From the NCBI GenBank assembly GCA_002633005.1, contig NMRA01000072.1, forward strand, positions 733,957 through 797,956: a stretch of DNA of 64,000 nucleotides, written 5' to 3'. Source of the stretch: Phoronis australis. Its lineage: Eukaryota > Phoronida > Phoronidae. This document shows, piece by piece, positions 12,401-24,400 of this stretch; the first letter of the stretch is position 1; every line of letters starts with the position of its first letter. The notes below the pieces were generated by a model. That model made no database searches. It was not told the DNA's origin and saw only the letters and a list, made by a program, of their open reading frames with translations. Both the position numbers and the translations under genes were made by a program.

Positions 12401-15400
12401 GCAGTGTGACCTAGTGGTCTAGCAGTGTGACCTAGTGGTCTAGCAGTGTGACCTAGTGGTCTAGCAGTGTGACCTAGTGGTCTAGCAGTGTGACCTAGTG
12501 GTCTAGCAGTGTGACCTAGTGGTCTAGCAGTGTGACCTAGTGGTCTAGCAGTGTGACCTAGTGGTCTAGCAGTGTGACCTAGTGGTCTAGCAGTGTGACC
12601 TAGTGGTCTAGCAGTGTGACCNCAGAAATGTTGATAAAAATCTACAATTTTGTGATGGCTCGCCTGTGAGAATACAGTTTTCCCACAGGAAAATGTCTTT
12701 CATTATTTGTGATATGTTGAGACGGATGTTTTTGTGTGAACTGTTTGAATATCCCACAACTGTGACAATTTTATTTCATGGTGGTGTAAAAGAAGTGTGT
12801 TGGAAAATATGTCAATGAATTAAATCTGTGCAAGAATGCAGAATGCTGTCAACAAGCTATCTTAGCACCATCTAGATCACACAACAAGCTGTATTTCATC
12901 TTGTCATCGCTATTACTGTGTATTTGCATGGCAGGATACAAAGTTGAAGTTGAAGTGCGTGATTCTATCTGTATATGAGCGGGCTAGTCGCAACTGTCCG
13001 TGGTCTGTTGACATTTGGCTTGGTTACGTGAGAGCTTTGGAGCGACATCTAGAGGAACACCCAAAAATTAAAGGTATGCATTGCGATGAAGTTTGCCTGG
13101 ACACCAGAATACATTTTGGGCTTGATATCTCTTGGCTTCTATATTTCACATTGTGAATGAAGCACCTAATTTGTTTTGAATGGAAAGTCAAATCTATTCC
13201 TGGGCCAGCTGTCTATTCTTGGTATGCGGAATGTGACTTGAAAATTCACCAATTGCATGACATGCTTCACGTAATTATTCAAATTTGTTGTCCATTCATG
13301 CAGTGTGATTCATTGGATTTCTAGTCTGAATCTGTTGAATTGTGAGTCTGAAGATTAGATCCTGTACTCTTGACTTGATTACTCGGACAATTTTCTAACT
13401 AGTCCTTACATCATTGAAAAAGTTTAGAATTTCGTTATTTTGTGGTTTATGGACTGTGCTATATAATGATGTAAAATTTTTGTCTAATGAGAAATTTTGA
13501 AAATAAAAATTCACTTTAATAATTCTGTTCTCAGTTGAAGAAAGTTTGCTGTACGTACAGAACAAGACGAAAGTAATCAGACAAAACACTATTTCCTCGT
13601 CATGGTAGCTAGTTCTATTAACCATAAAAATGACTGGTAATAACTATGAGATGGCAGAATTCAAATTACAGAATGGCTTAGCCATCTTACTTAATTTCCT
13701 GTTATTTCCCTTCGTTTTCAGCCATGAGGGAAGACTTCTCAGATGATGAATTTGGCTTCCACCTGTCCATTATAATGGAGAATTCCGGGTCATTTTGTTT
13801 GAATACTAATTTGTGAATTTCTCTTTTAATTATCTGCTGCCTCTGGATAGTATGTGACACAAGACTTAAAATTCATTAGTCTATGGTGATATGAATGTTG
13901 TTTTCAAAGAATGGATTTAATGACTATTGAATTCAGTGCATGTTATTCTGAAAAGTTGCTTGTTAGGTTGTTGGTTACTATTGTTTTGTTTGTATTGTAG
14001 CCACGTTTGAACAAGCCTTGACATCAGGCCTAGAGAACAGCTCGGATCTCCTACAGCTATGGACAGCTTACTGTGACTATCTGAGGCGACGAGTGAAATG
14101 GAATGAAGGTATTGTCCACAGGCTGTTTCCCAACCTTGCCTTATTCAATTGTATTTGTTACCATTTTAGTTAATCACTTGAAGGGAATTTTATGCACACC
14201 ATATTGCAATGGAGTCACACTTCTGCACACTTAGTTTAGCTGGCAAAACCCCCGAAAATTGAATTAGATCTTTTACTCTTATAAAGTCAGATTTGTAGTG
14301 TTATGGTGATGGGACTCAGTTTCCTGGCAATGCGTACAAGTGCCATTTTCGCACTTTTGTTATTTAAGTGTTGGCCAACCCCAATAAACTCTACAGCATC
14401 GCTGGTCATTTTGAAGCTCTTGTTGATAACAGAAATATAATCGTGTCACAGTAAGGAATGTTAATAGAGCAATTCTTTGAAAGTAAAAGGCGTAATTCAA
14501 TTTTCATTATTACCCTCGCCCTGTTAAATGGAGCAAAGTGCAGCTTTAAAGTCACAAACACGTGGAATTGTGTAACAGAAAATCAATTAAGACATGGAAA
14601 CCACAGTATTCCATATCCTGTGATCAGTGTTGTCATCTCTGCTGGCCAAATTATTAACTTCAATTGCTGGTATTTAGCACATTTTATCACACTTTGAGAC
14701 AAGTTTCGCAGTACTAAGTGACTTAGTTCTAAAATGACTTTGAAAATAGTCTGTAACGAGCATTTTGTGTCTTTCATAATATTACAGAAAAACAATTTCC
14801 AAAATTGCACTTTTTCGTTTTGAAGAGCTTGGACTTTGTTCTGAATGCACAGATTTTTTCAAAAAAGTAGTATTTGATGACAGCTGTGGTACAATACTTG
14901 AAATGAACATTATCTCGACGCTATTCATCTTTCATTAGAAACATGGTGAGACGGATTTAGTAGTTGGTGAGATTTGACTGTTCATCTTTCAATCAATCGA
15001 AATATTGTTTCCCTTCATAACATAATGCAAGTTCTATGAACACAACAGAAACATGAAGATGCCATGACAGATTTGACAGAAAACTCCACGCAAGTGACCA
15101 ACCAGCATCTGCAGGTTCTCTGCCACTTTACCATCTGCTGGACAGACTGTGAACAAATGGAGTTAGATCTTTGTTTATGTATTGAACGACCAGTCAAGAG
15201 AACTTCTTTTGTAACTCCATTGGTAATGACAATCACCAAAGTTATGTGTAGCTTCTTCATTTCAGAACACACTACAGAACTTGAAGAACTTCGATCAACA
15301 TTTGAACGAGCTGTTGACTACTTAGATCAGTGTATGTACTTAGCATAGATAGAGCTTTACAAAAATAATTTTTTCGGAAAACTTGGCTTTTCTATTAAAG

Positions 15401-18400
15401 TGGTTGAAGCCACCACTGCATTGTCAGCATCATTAAACCTTAAGTTCCTTTAAAGCACTGCATACCACCACTGTGGATTCAATACCTCAGTAATGAGAAA
15501 TTTTGAAATTCGAAGAAAAGCGGCTTCATTTGAAAGTTTTTTCACGCCATGTACATGAGTGTGATGTATGAACTCACCTAGCGCCAGTGTGACACATCCA
15601 CCAACTCGCAAGTTTTTTGTACAAACTTGTGCTATATCCGGGCTTTTCTGATGTACCGCAGGAAAGTGAAAAGAGCCGCAGCATGATGAAATACTGAGTT
15701 ATTGCAACCACTGCAAACACAATGCCTTGCCATCCTTAATTATTATCCACAAACGAGCAGCAATATCTGATGACTTTTCACACTAAACACAATAGAGGAC
15801 TAGTGCTATGATTGGTCGCCCCAATTCTGCGTAGTCTGTTTCCACCAATAAGTGGTCGCTACTCGGGATAAGCTAATTACGATATCGTTGGCTGATGTTC
15901 TAATTTGACAGCAGATCTACTGGTGGGGTGTTTTTTTGTGTTGTTGACATTGAATTGGTGATTTTTAGTACTTAAAAATGGTATAGTCAGAGCTTGCAGT
16001 GCTTCAACCTGGAATCTTTCTCAGCTTGGAATTCCACTCATTGTCCACCTTCAGGAAATAGCCAAATGTTGTCAGGTTTAAAGCAAATAAAAACGAGCTT
16101 TGTAAAAATGTTGGGGTGTGCCGTATAAGGTAAGTGCCCTGAGGAAGGGGGGGGGGGAAGTTGTATGGAAAATTAATTTAGTATGTTTATTCATCCTTTC
16201 GGTTACCCAGAGCTGGGTATATGAGTTGTATTAAGTACTTAGTAACAATATTAGCATTCGCTTGAGGAAAAACGTAGCTCAAAGACTTTAAATGGCCTTG
16301 TGCATTAAAGAGCTGTATTAATATTGAAAATGTACTAATTCTGAATTAAAATATCATCATGAAACAATTACATAGCTTAGATTACTTCTTGTTTTGAATG
16401 ACAATGATAGTGTGAAGACTAACCATACTTTTATTTGTGATGATTATAATCTAATGACCGTATATTTCTAGATTTTGGCTCTGAGGGAGACCCAACGTGT
16501 AGCCTGCAACAATACTGGGCTAAGGTGGAGGTAGGTGTTATATTCAATCTAAAGATCCCTTTCTGCACCATTTTTCTCCACGTCGTCAGGCGTGTGCCGC
16601 ATGACTCGGCAATAACTAACCCACAGCTTGTGACACCACTTTCAACCTTTTGTTTTAGTTCGGATGTACTCTTTAGGGAATGAAATGAAATAATAACGGT
16701 ACTTCTGAAGATGGCCAGTGTAATGGTGTTTTTCCAAGATCTGTTTTCGCAAAGTTCATCAGTCTTTGACTCTGTCTAGATGTCGTGTTTTTCTGTGTGG
16801 ATGGGTGAGCGTAGGCCATAACTAACCAGCGCAAGCAGCTATCTGTCTGACGATAGACTGATAGTGGTCTGGACTGAACATACAGAAGTCCATTTAAATA
16901 AACCGTCCAGTGTAATATGAATGCTGCAAAGTCTCCACTTGTGATAAACTGCCTCACTGACTAAATTGCTGACTGCTGCTGACTTTATATTAACTGACTG
17001 ACTGATACAAACTTGTGCTTGAGTATTTATAGGCTGTTGCAATGTTCTAGAACTTATCCCCTAACCAAACACATTCTGGAACTTTCTAAAACTACCTAAT
17101 GATGTGATAAATATATACCAGGCTTCTAGAATATTCCAGGCTTCTAGAATATTCCTGGCTTATGCAATGTTCCTGATCATGGCTCTGTATCATTCACTAG
17201 TGTGCTAGAGATTTTTAGGGTATTATCTTGCATTCATCACTGGCAATTATATTTTCACCCTGACCTCTCTTGGGTCATATCGGTCAGCTGGTAACTGCTA
17301 ACATACATGTGCAATGAACCAATAAAATTTTAACTAACAGCCACGGTCGTTGTTTTCCTGACACCTGTTAGACACAAAAATACTGTGGGATTTATTTCTA
17401 CTAAAGTCTACAAAGAGAGAAACTGTCGCATCTTTATCATAAGGCGATGTATAATTGTAGAGTAGACTAGACCAAAAAAAATTGAATGGATACTCGATTA
17501 TTCGATATTTTTTCTTGGAACGCACAAGTACTGTGGAGTCATCACCTGGACATTTTTATCAAAAACAGTTAAACTTGCGAACTATTTCAATTTGTGTTTG
17601 GAATATACAGAGTGTTTAGGTAATTTTCATGTACAAGTAAAAGGTATTTGCAATGCGTCGCTGTCAGTGAGTTCATCAGTAACTCATTAATTTTCCTGAA
17701 ATTTTTATCAAAATCCAACGCCGTTTACTTTACATTGAATATACTAGCAGGCATCCATTGGATTTACTAGCAGGCATCCATTGTCTCCCAATTAGTTCAA
17801 ATTCTGTTGTGACATTGGACATAAATATTACTTTAAAACATGTATGGTATATTAAAGCTTGATCTCATTACTGTGTTTCTCAGTTTCTGGACTTCTCCTT
17901 CATATTAGCAATTTCAAAAAAGAGCCACTCAACTTGGTTCTAGTTAGGGTTGAATTTTTTTACAGCAACTTAAGAAGAGGTGCTCTGTTGTACTCTTTCC
18001 CAAGTCTTGAACTTTTGCAACTTTGCTGTCAACTCCTTCCCTAATTTTCTAGTTGGAAAACACAGGCTGATGATAATGCCTGGAAAGTCACTGCACTGGA
18101 TATGGTTGAAGGAAACTTTTTAATCTGCATTTCTTCAGTATTTAGCTGAGAAAAATTAGTTAAGCCACTTAAGCTCATAACATTGGTCACATAATATTCC
18201 ATACAGTGATAAGACTAATTTGTCATTACAAGAGCATCGAAACCTTCAGCAACTCAAGAAAATGTTTCAGAGTTTATTGGAGTTGGCCAACCCTAAAATT
18301 ACAAATTAGAAAATGGTGCATTGCTCATTACTTGAGTTGCTGGCACATTCTGCAGCTATTCAACATCGGGTAAGCATCGTAATGTTTTTCACTCCCTAAG

Positions 18401-21400
18401 GAGTTGGATAAAGAATTCAACTTTGACAGCTAAACAGCCCTGAAATTGCCCTTTAAGTTGACAGTACCAAAATTAGTGCTGGTTTATTCAGAAATAAACA
18501 CATTTTACAAACACACAGGTGTTTGAACAAAGTGCTAAGACAAAAAAAAAATACGATTTAACATCTTATGCAGTGCATCTCCATTTTTCTGCATGGACTA
18601 GGACCTTGGGTACATCATTAGTAATGCCCTGTGATCTCGTCATGTGACCAAAATATGGTACAACAACAGCAGCAACTGGAATGCAAAATTTCCGCTAAAT
18701 GTCCAAATACAGAGAACATACTAACAAGAGGTGGCATTCACTCTTACTGCAAGTTTAAAGCCTATCTTCTATGGTAACGCCAGTAGATTTGGTTCCTACA
18801 GTGTGTTAAGAGCCCACTAGTGCCATAAATTGTCTAATGTGACGAACTGGTAGGCGTATTGGCTTACTTTTGCGAGAATCACCTTTTACTTCAAACAGCT
18901 GCGAATAACACCCGCACGCAATGATGTCCTATTTAGACCCCTATTGTTTACAATTGTTATCGGTCTTTTGTTGTTTTACCTGGGATCTCGCGGTGACGCA
19001 ATATGGCACGAAAAGGCAGCTTCACCTATCATTTGGCGGGCCTATATTTGCATTTGCGTGATTGAATTCATGTTTTCTTATTTTGCTAAGGCTTAGCTAG
19101 TACTACCTGGTTAGCCTAATACATCTAATATTATAACAAAATTCCATTGAAGTTAGGCTTTAACACACACTAGTTAAATCAATGTTCATTGGGTGGTGCT
19201 AATGCAGGTTTGATTTCATGATCTGATTGTACAGAAGAGAACAGAAAGCTGTTAATTAACTAATGTGGCAGTGTTTGTGTATTTCTGCTAGTGGTATCAT
19301 TGTTTCATTAGTGGCACTTGGAGAATTTTGAGGCTCTCATTATCAACCAGTTTACTCACTTTTGATGAACCTTTCTCTTCACCTGTATACTTTGTGATTT
19401 GCTGAAAGAATTTTAACTGTATATTTCACGTGATGTTTAGGCCAAGTACTGTCAGAACATGGTTAAGGCACGTGAAATCTGGCGTAACATAATGGCATCA
19501 GGGCATGGAAATGAGGCTGCCATGTGGCTACTCAACTGTAACTTAGAAAGGTTTGTATTTGTTCATCAGCCTGTTGAATATAAAATGAATGTCAAACACC
19601 ATTGTGAATAAGTCGGTGTATTTCTCCTTGATTCAGACCGTTGTCAAGAGGTGAAACCTTTGGTTTTACCGATTGATTGAAATAAACGTATTGTGTAACT
19701 GGTTCCCTTACTTGCAGGAGCCATGGCGATAGTAAACACTGCCGACAAGTTCTACAGCGTGCTATCAACTCAGCCAGTGATTGGCCGGAGAATATGTGTG
19801 AGGCTTACTTGCAGTTTGAACGGGAGGAAGGTTAGTCTCAATCTTGCCACATTGTGAAGGGGGAAGTGTAGAGCTGTTACTGCCTGACAACAGGAGTGCT
19901 CATCCCAGTTTGGATATGCATAATGCTGCGTATTTAAAATGTCTATCTGTATAGTCTTCTAATAGCAGCCTATTTTTGCTATTTGTACTAAACATAGCCA
20001 CAGTATTTCAGTTATGTAATTGGCCTTAGTTTGAAAATATAAAATTGCTGTTTTGGCTATTAGTTTTGTGTGAAATTGAAGAGAGGTTAGGCCAAAAAAA
20101 GCAAAATTCGTTTTGGTTTGTACCCCAACTCATTTTTACCTGCGCTCACCCCGTGAAGTCTCATGTTTTTTTTAAAAAATGCGCTGTCACACAACGAAAG
20201 ATAAGCGAGGATTGAAACTCCATGACTTGCCTTGCGATGACTAAAAAAAACTGTGTCCAGCTTCATTTGTACTCATCTCAGGCAGATTTTCTTAATTTGT
20301 TAAAACGCAAGCAACTAAAAAAATTATATTGCATCCCAACTCTATTTTAGAAAATAAAACGTCTCAAAACCAACTATAAGCGTTTTGACCCTATCGCAGT
20401 TGCTTTTTTGCTGGGATACTTCATTATGATTTATTGCTTGACCCAATTGATGGGTTCATGCGTATAGTTGTGCATTGAGGCTTGATGTGTGTTTGATGCT
20501 CCACAGGAACTCTAGAACAGTTTGACCAGGCACTGGCAAAGTGTGAGGCACAGCTTCAGCGAGTAAACGAACGTAGGATAAAGGTACGTTGTCATCTGGA
20601 CTGTTCATGTTCATTCCCGTTCTTGAACAGACATTCCTTCTTACCCACCACCTGAAATGCAGATTATTATCCAGGTTAATCAGTCACACTTTTTTGTATT
20701 CGCTGGTTCTTCTTGGTCAACTGGTTAAAAATCTGATTGATCTGTAAACTAAGAGTCATTGTAGAGAACCAATTAGATGTCTTAGCCGCTTCGTTTGGTG
20801 GGACTGGTGTAGACAAGTGCAACCATTATGTCTTTCATAGAATGATAGAACACAATACTTCATACTCAAAAGGTGGCGCTAATGAAAAAAGACTCCTCTT
20901 TTAACACCTGAATAGATTGAGAGCAGAAAGCAGTTCATCACCATGTGACTACCTGAATGCATGCATTTATACAGGGGAGATCGTCACACTGGCGCCACCT
21001 AGAAACTTTAAAGTCAACAATTTCAAAAAACTAACAGATCACTCAGGGCATGGGCAAGTAAATAACCTGGTTAAGAAAGTGATCAATTTTGACAGGGTTG
21101 GCTAAATTATAAAAAATTGCCTGCTTTATTTCGATTGTTGGTAATGTTTTAATTCATTTGAATGGTAGAAACCAATGTCTGTCATTACAAAGAACATTTT
21201 GAGACTAGTCTAAAAGAGTTACTGAGCTTATTTCGCAGTTTTTATTTAGCCATAAGCAGGGAGTTAGTTGCTTTGAAAGCACAGTTCAGTCTACTTACTG
21301 CTTTCCTCCTCTGCACAATTTTGTTTATAAGTTCAGTAGCGGCTTACTTGTTGTTGAAAAACTTAATGCAACTTCCAGTTGTGCAAGATGATGANAGTTG

Positions 21401-24400
21401 AACAATTTTTATTCATTTTACTTTGAAATGCTCTGGTTTTTGGTCATGTAATGTAACGTATCGTTCTTTTCATATTGATTTTTTAAGCGTAATGCCCACT
21501 TGATACAGACTTTCAAAACCATGACTTTTTCATTTTAACTGATTTTTAATGTGTCCTTTGGACAGGCTGCTGAAAAGGAGGCTGACCTGGCTGGACAAAA
21601 GAAGCAACAGAAGCAAATAAAGAAGACAGGCAAGGAAGTGACTCCTGGGCAGAGTAGCTGGCAGTCAAGCCAGTCTCAGGGCAAGCGGAAGGTGGGTAAT
21701 GATGCTTATGATGATGATGGTGACAATAGTAGTAATACCATTTATAGCATTTGTCAGATCACATGTTTTCAGCGTCATTTCCTTGGGTCATCAATGCCAA
21801 TCTTTCCAGGGATTATTATTTCATCTGTTGCATAGTACCATATACTTTGTGTCATAATAAATTACCTTGATTTCGCCATCTTCAGTCTCTTTGCCTCTCT
21901 GAAACCTTAGCTTGTGGCGTGTCTGTTTATCATTGGAACATATGTCAAACGTAAACAGGAAGACTTTGTTTTACAAAGTAGGTAACCTGTTCGCCTTGTG
22001 GTCTTTAAGGTCCTTCTCATTGACAGTGTTCTTTCTTCACAAACTGCAGTTTTTCAGTCTGAGAGGAGACATTGGCTGCACGTGCTTGATACAACTGGGC
22101 ACATCTGTGGTTCATGAGAAAACAAGCGGATTTATGTTACAGAACAGAGTTGCTGTACATGACAACAGAATTACAGCTTGTGAAAAAAGGATTGTTTATT
22201 AAATGAGAAAATAATTCCGTTAAATAAATGAGAATGCTCCTGTTGTATTTGGGGGTAGAAGGTTGTCTTGCATTGTGATCTTGTTGCCAATCTTCCATTG
22301 ACCTTGACACTGACCTTCCACTGACCTTGACACCGACCTTCCATTGACATGGTTACCGACCTCCCATTGGCCTTGTTACTGACCTTCCAATGGACCTTGT
22401 CTGTTTTCACTTACAGCATGACCAGATTCAATCAGACAGTACCTTTAAAGTGCCTCAATTTCCAAGCAAGTCTAGCCAGAAAGAGGAGATGATTGAGCCT
22501 GCTGTCAAACGTCTAAAGCAAGGTCTGTATTTGCTTGCGACATCTATCTGTTGAAAAGTGCTATAAAGCCGAATTCTCTCAAGAAATAAACATTTGATTG
22601 AACTCCTTTATTCAGACTAGAAATGATTTTTGGTGCTGGGAAAAATTGATCTTTCGTCATTGCTGAAAACATTCTTAACAATTTGGCTTGGCCTGGCTGG
22701 TCATTTTAAAAGGATACTAAACCCTGTTTTGATGATTTTAGCCTGTCTTCGTTCTGTCATCTTCTAATGCATCATTGACGCCAGTCTTGAAAGATAAAAG
22801 CTGGAATCAATCAAAAACGTATTCCCCCTATGTTACAGATTGGGCTTATGGTTCTTGGTGGGTGGTCTTTCTCCACAGTTGCCTTGTAATTCACTAAAAA
22901 CATAGGTCATGTTTGCCCGTTTAACAGACTTTGAAAAGAGTTTTCTAATTTGCCTCCCCACGTTTGAGTGTTGTTGAGGGTCATAGAGCATTATTTTGTT
23001 TAAAGGAATTGTATGGGAATGACATTTTTAATATCTGTTAATAGGCCAAAACTGGGTTTGGTATCCTTTTAAGTGGTGACGATGGTCTCGAGCCCTAATG
23101 AACTGTCAATTTATCTGTCTTATTCACAAAAATTTCTTCTAATCCAAATAAGGAACAGCTTGAGTCTTGTTTACAATCATTTGTGATCTAATGCATTGAG
23201 GCGGCTTCATAAACCATGACTTGAGTCAGAGACGTTTCAAGTACATGAAAACGAGGCAGCATTCAATGTCCTATTTGTAACTGTTGCTGCTGTATATGTT
23301 GCAAGTTTCTGTATGTCTTCTTTTTTTTCCAAGCAAAGAAATATATGTAAGGAATCTCTTACGTTGCATTCTTGTCTCATTGAACTATGTAAAACAATTG
23401 GTGTTAGTTTGCTGCTGAACTAAAGTGTACACTTGTCAATATCTTATGGTGACTCAAACCATGACTGGTGTGTATCATCTCTCTGTGGACACAAACTATG
23501 GAATGAGCTGCCGAGGTGTGTTAAATCTTCAAAGACATTTGTTTGCTGAAATAAAGACTTGGAACCATTTTTTTTCAACTCTACTTCATCGACTAACATT
23601 TTATTTTGAAGCACCAATGAATGGAGATCACTTTTATTGATTTGTTTTGTTTATTTTTTGATGTGAAATGCTCGAGTATGTAAATGAGTATGTAAATGAG
23701 TATGTAAATGAGTATGTAAATGAGTAATATGTAAATTTCATTTCAGACATGCCTGGGGTAGAGTTTAAACATGATCCCAGTAAATCTGACCAGACTGTGT
23801 TTGTTAGTAACCTCTCCTTTAACTTGGAGGAGGACAGAATTAAGGAAATGTTCTCAAAGGTAAACTTTTGAAATTATATGCAAACAAGCAGGTTGGTTTT
23901 TAGTGAAAGGTTTGTGCTAAGCAATGACGGCTGGTAAAGATTTAAAATTTTGTGCCAAGTTTTGTAAAAGGCTGGCTGGTTTTAGTGGGAAGTTTTTGGT
24001 AAGGTATAGTTAGTATGAATGACAATTTAAAGTGATTGAAATGTTGTGCCAAGTTTTGTAAAAAACAGGTTGTTTAATGGGAGATGTTTGCAAAGTAATT
24101 ATAGCGGTTGGTGCAGGTGTGCTGCCACCTATTTATAGAAGGAGGTACCGCAACTTTGCTATGGATGATGTAAAGACACATATTAGTCATGGTAAATAGA
24201 GCCTTTGTGGTGTTCTACGACATGTACAAATATTTTGTGTTGTGGTCTTCTTGTCATTTGGAGTACCCTAACTGCTGTTTCTCAAAAAGGCTTTCAACCT
24301 TTAACTGATCAGATGTAAGTTTTATTTAGACCTGCCAAATTTACTAGCACGTGACTTTTGTGACAAAAATAAACGTAAAGTTGCAACATTCGGCTGTTGT

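Noticed and set aside
12056-12621. CRISPR-like regular repeats
   Set aside because: The units are contiguous with no unique spacers and the genome is eukaryotic; this is a satellite.
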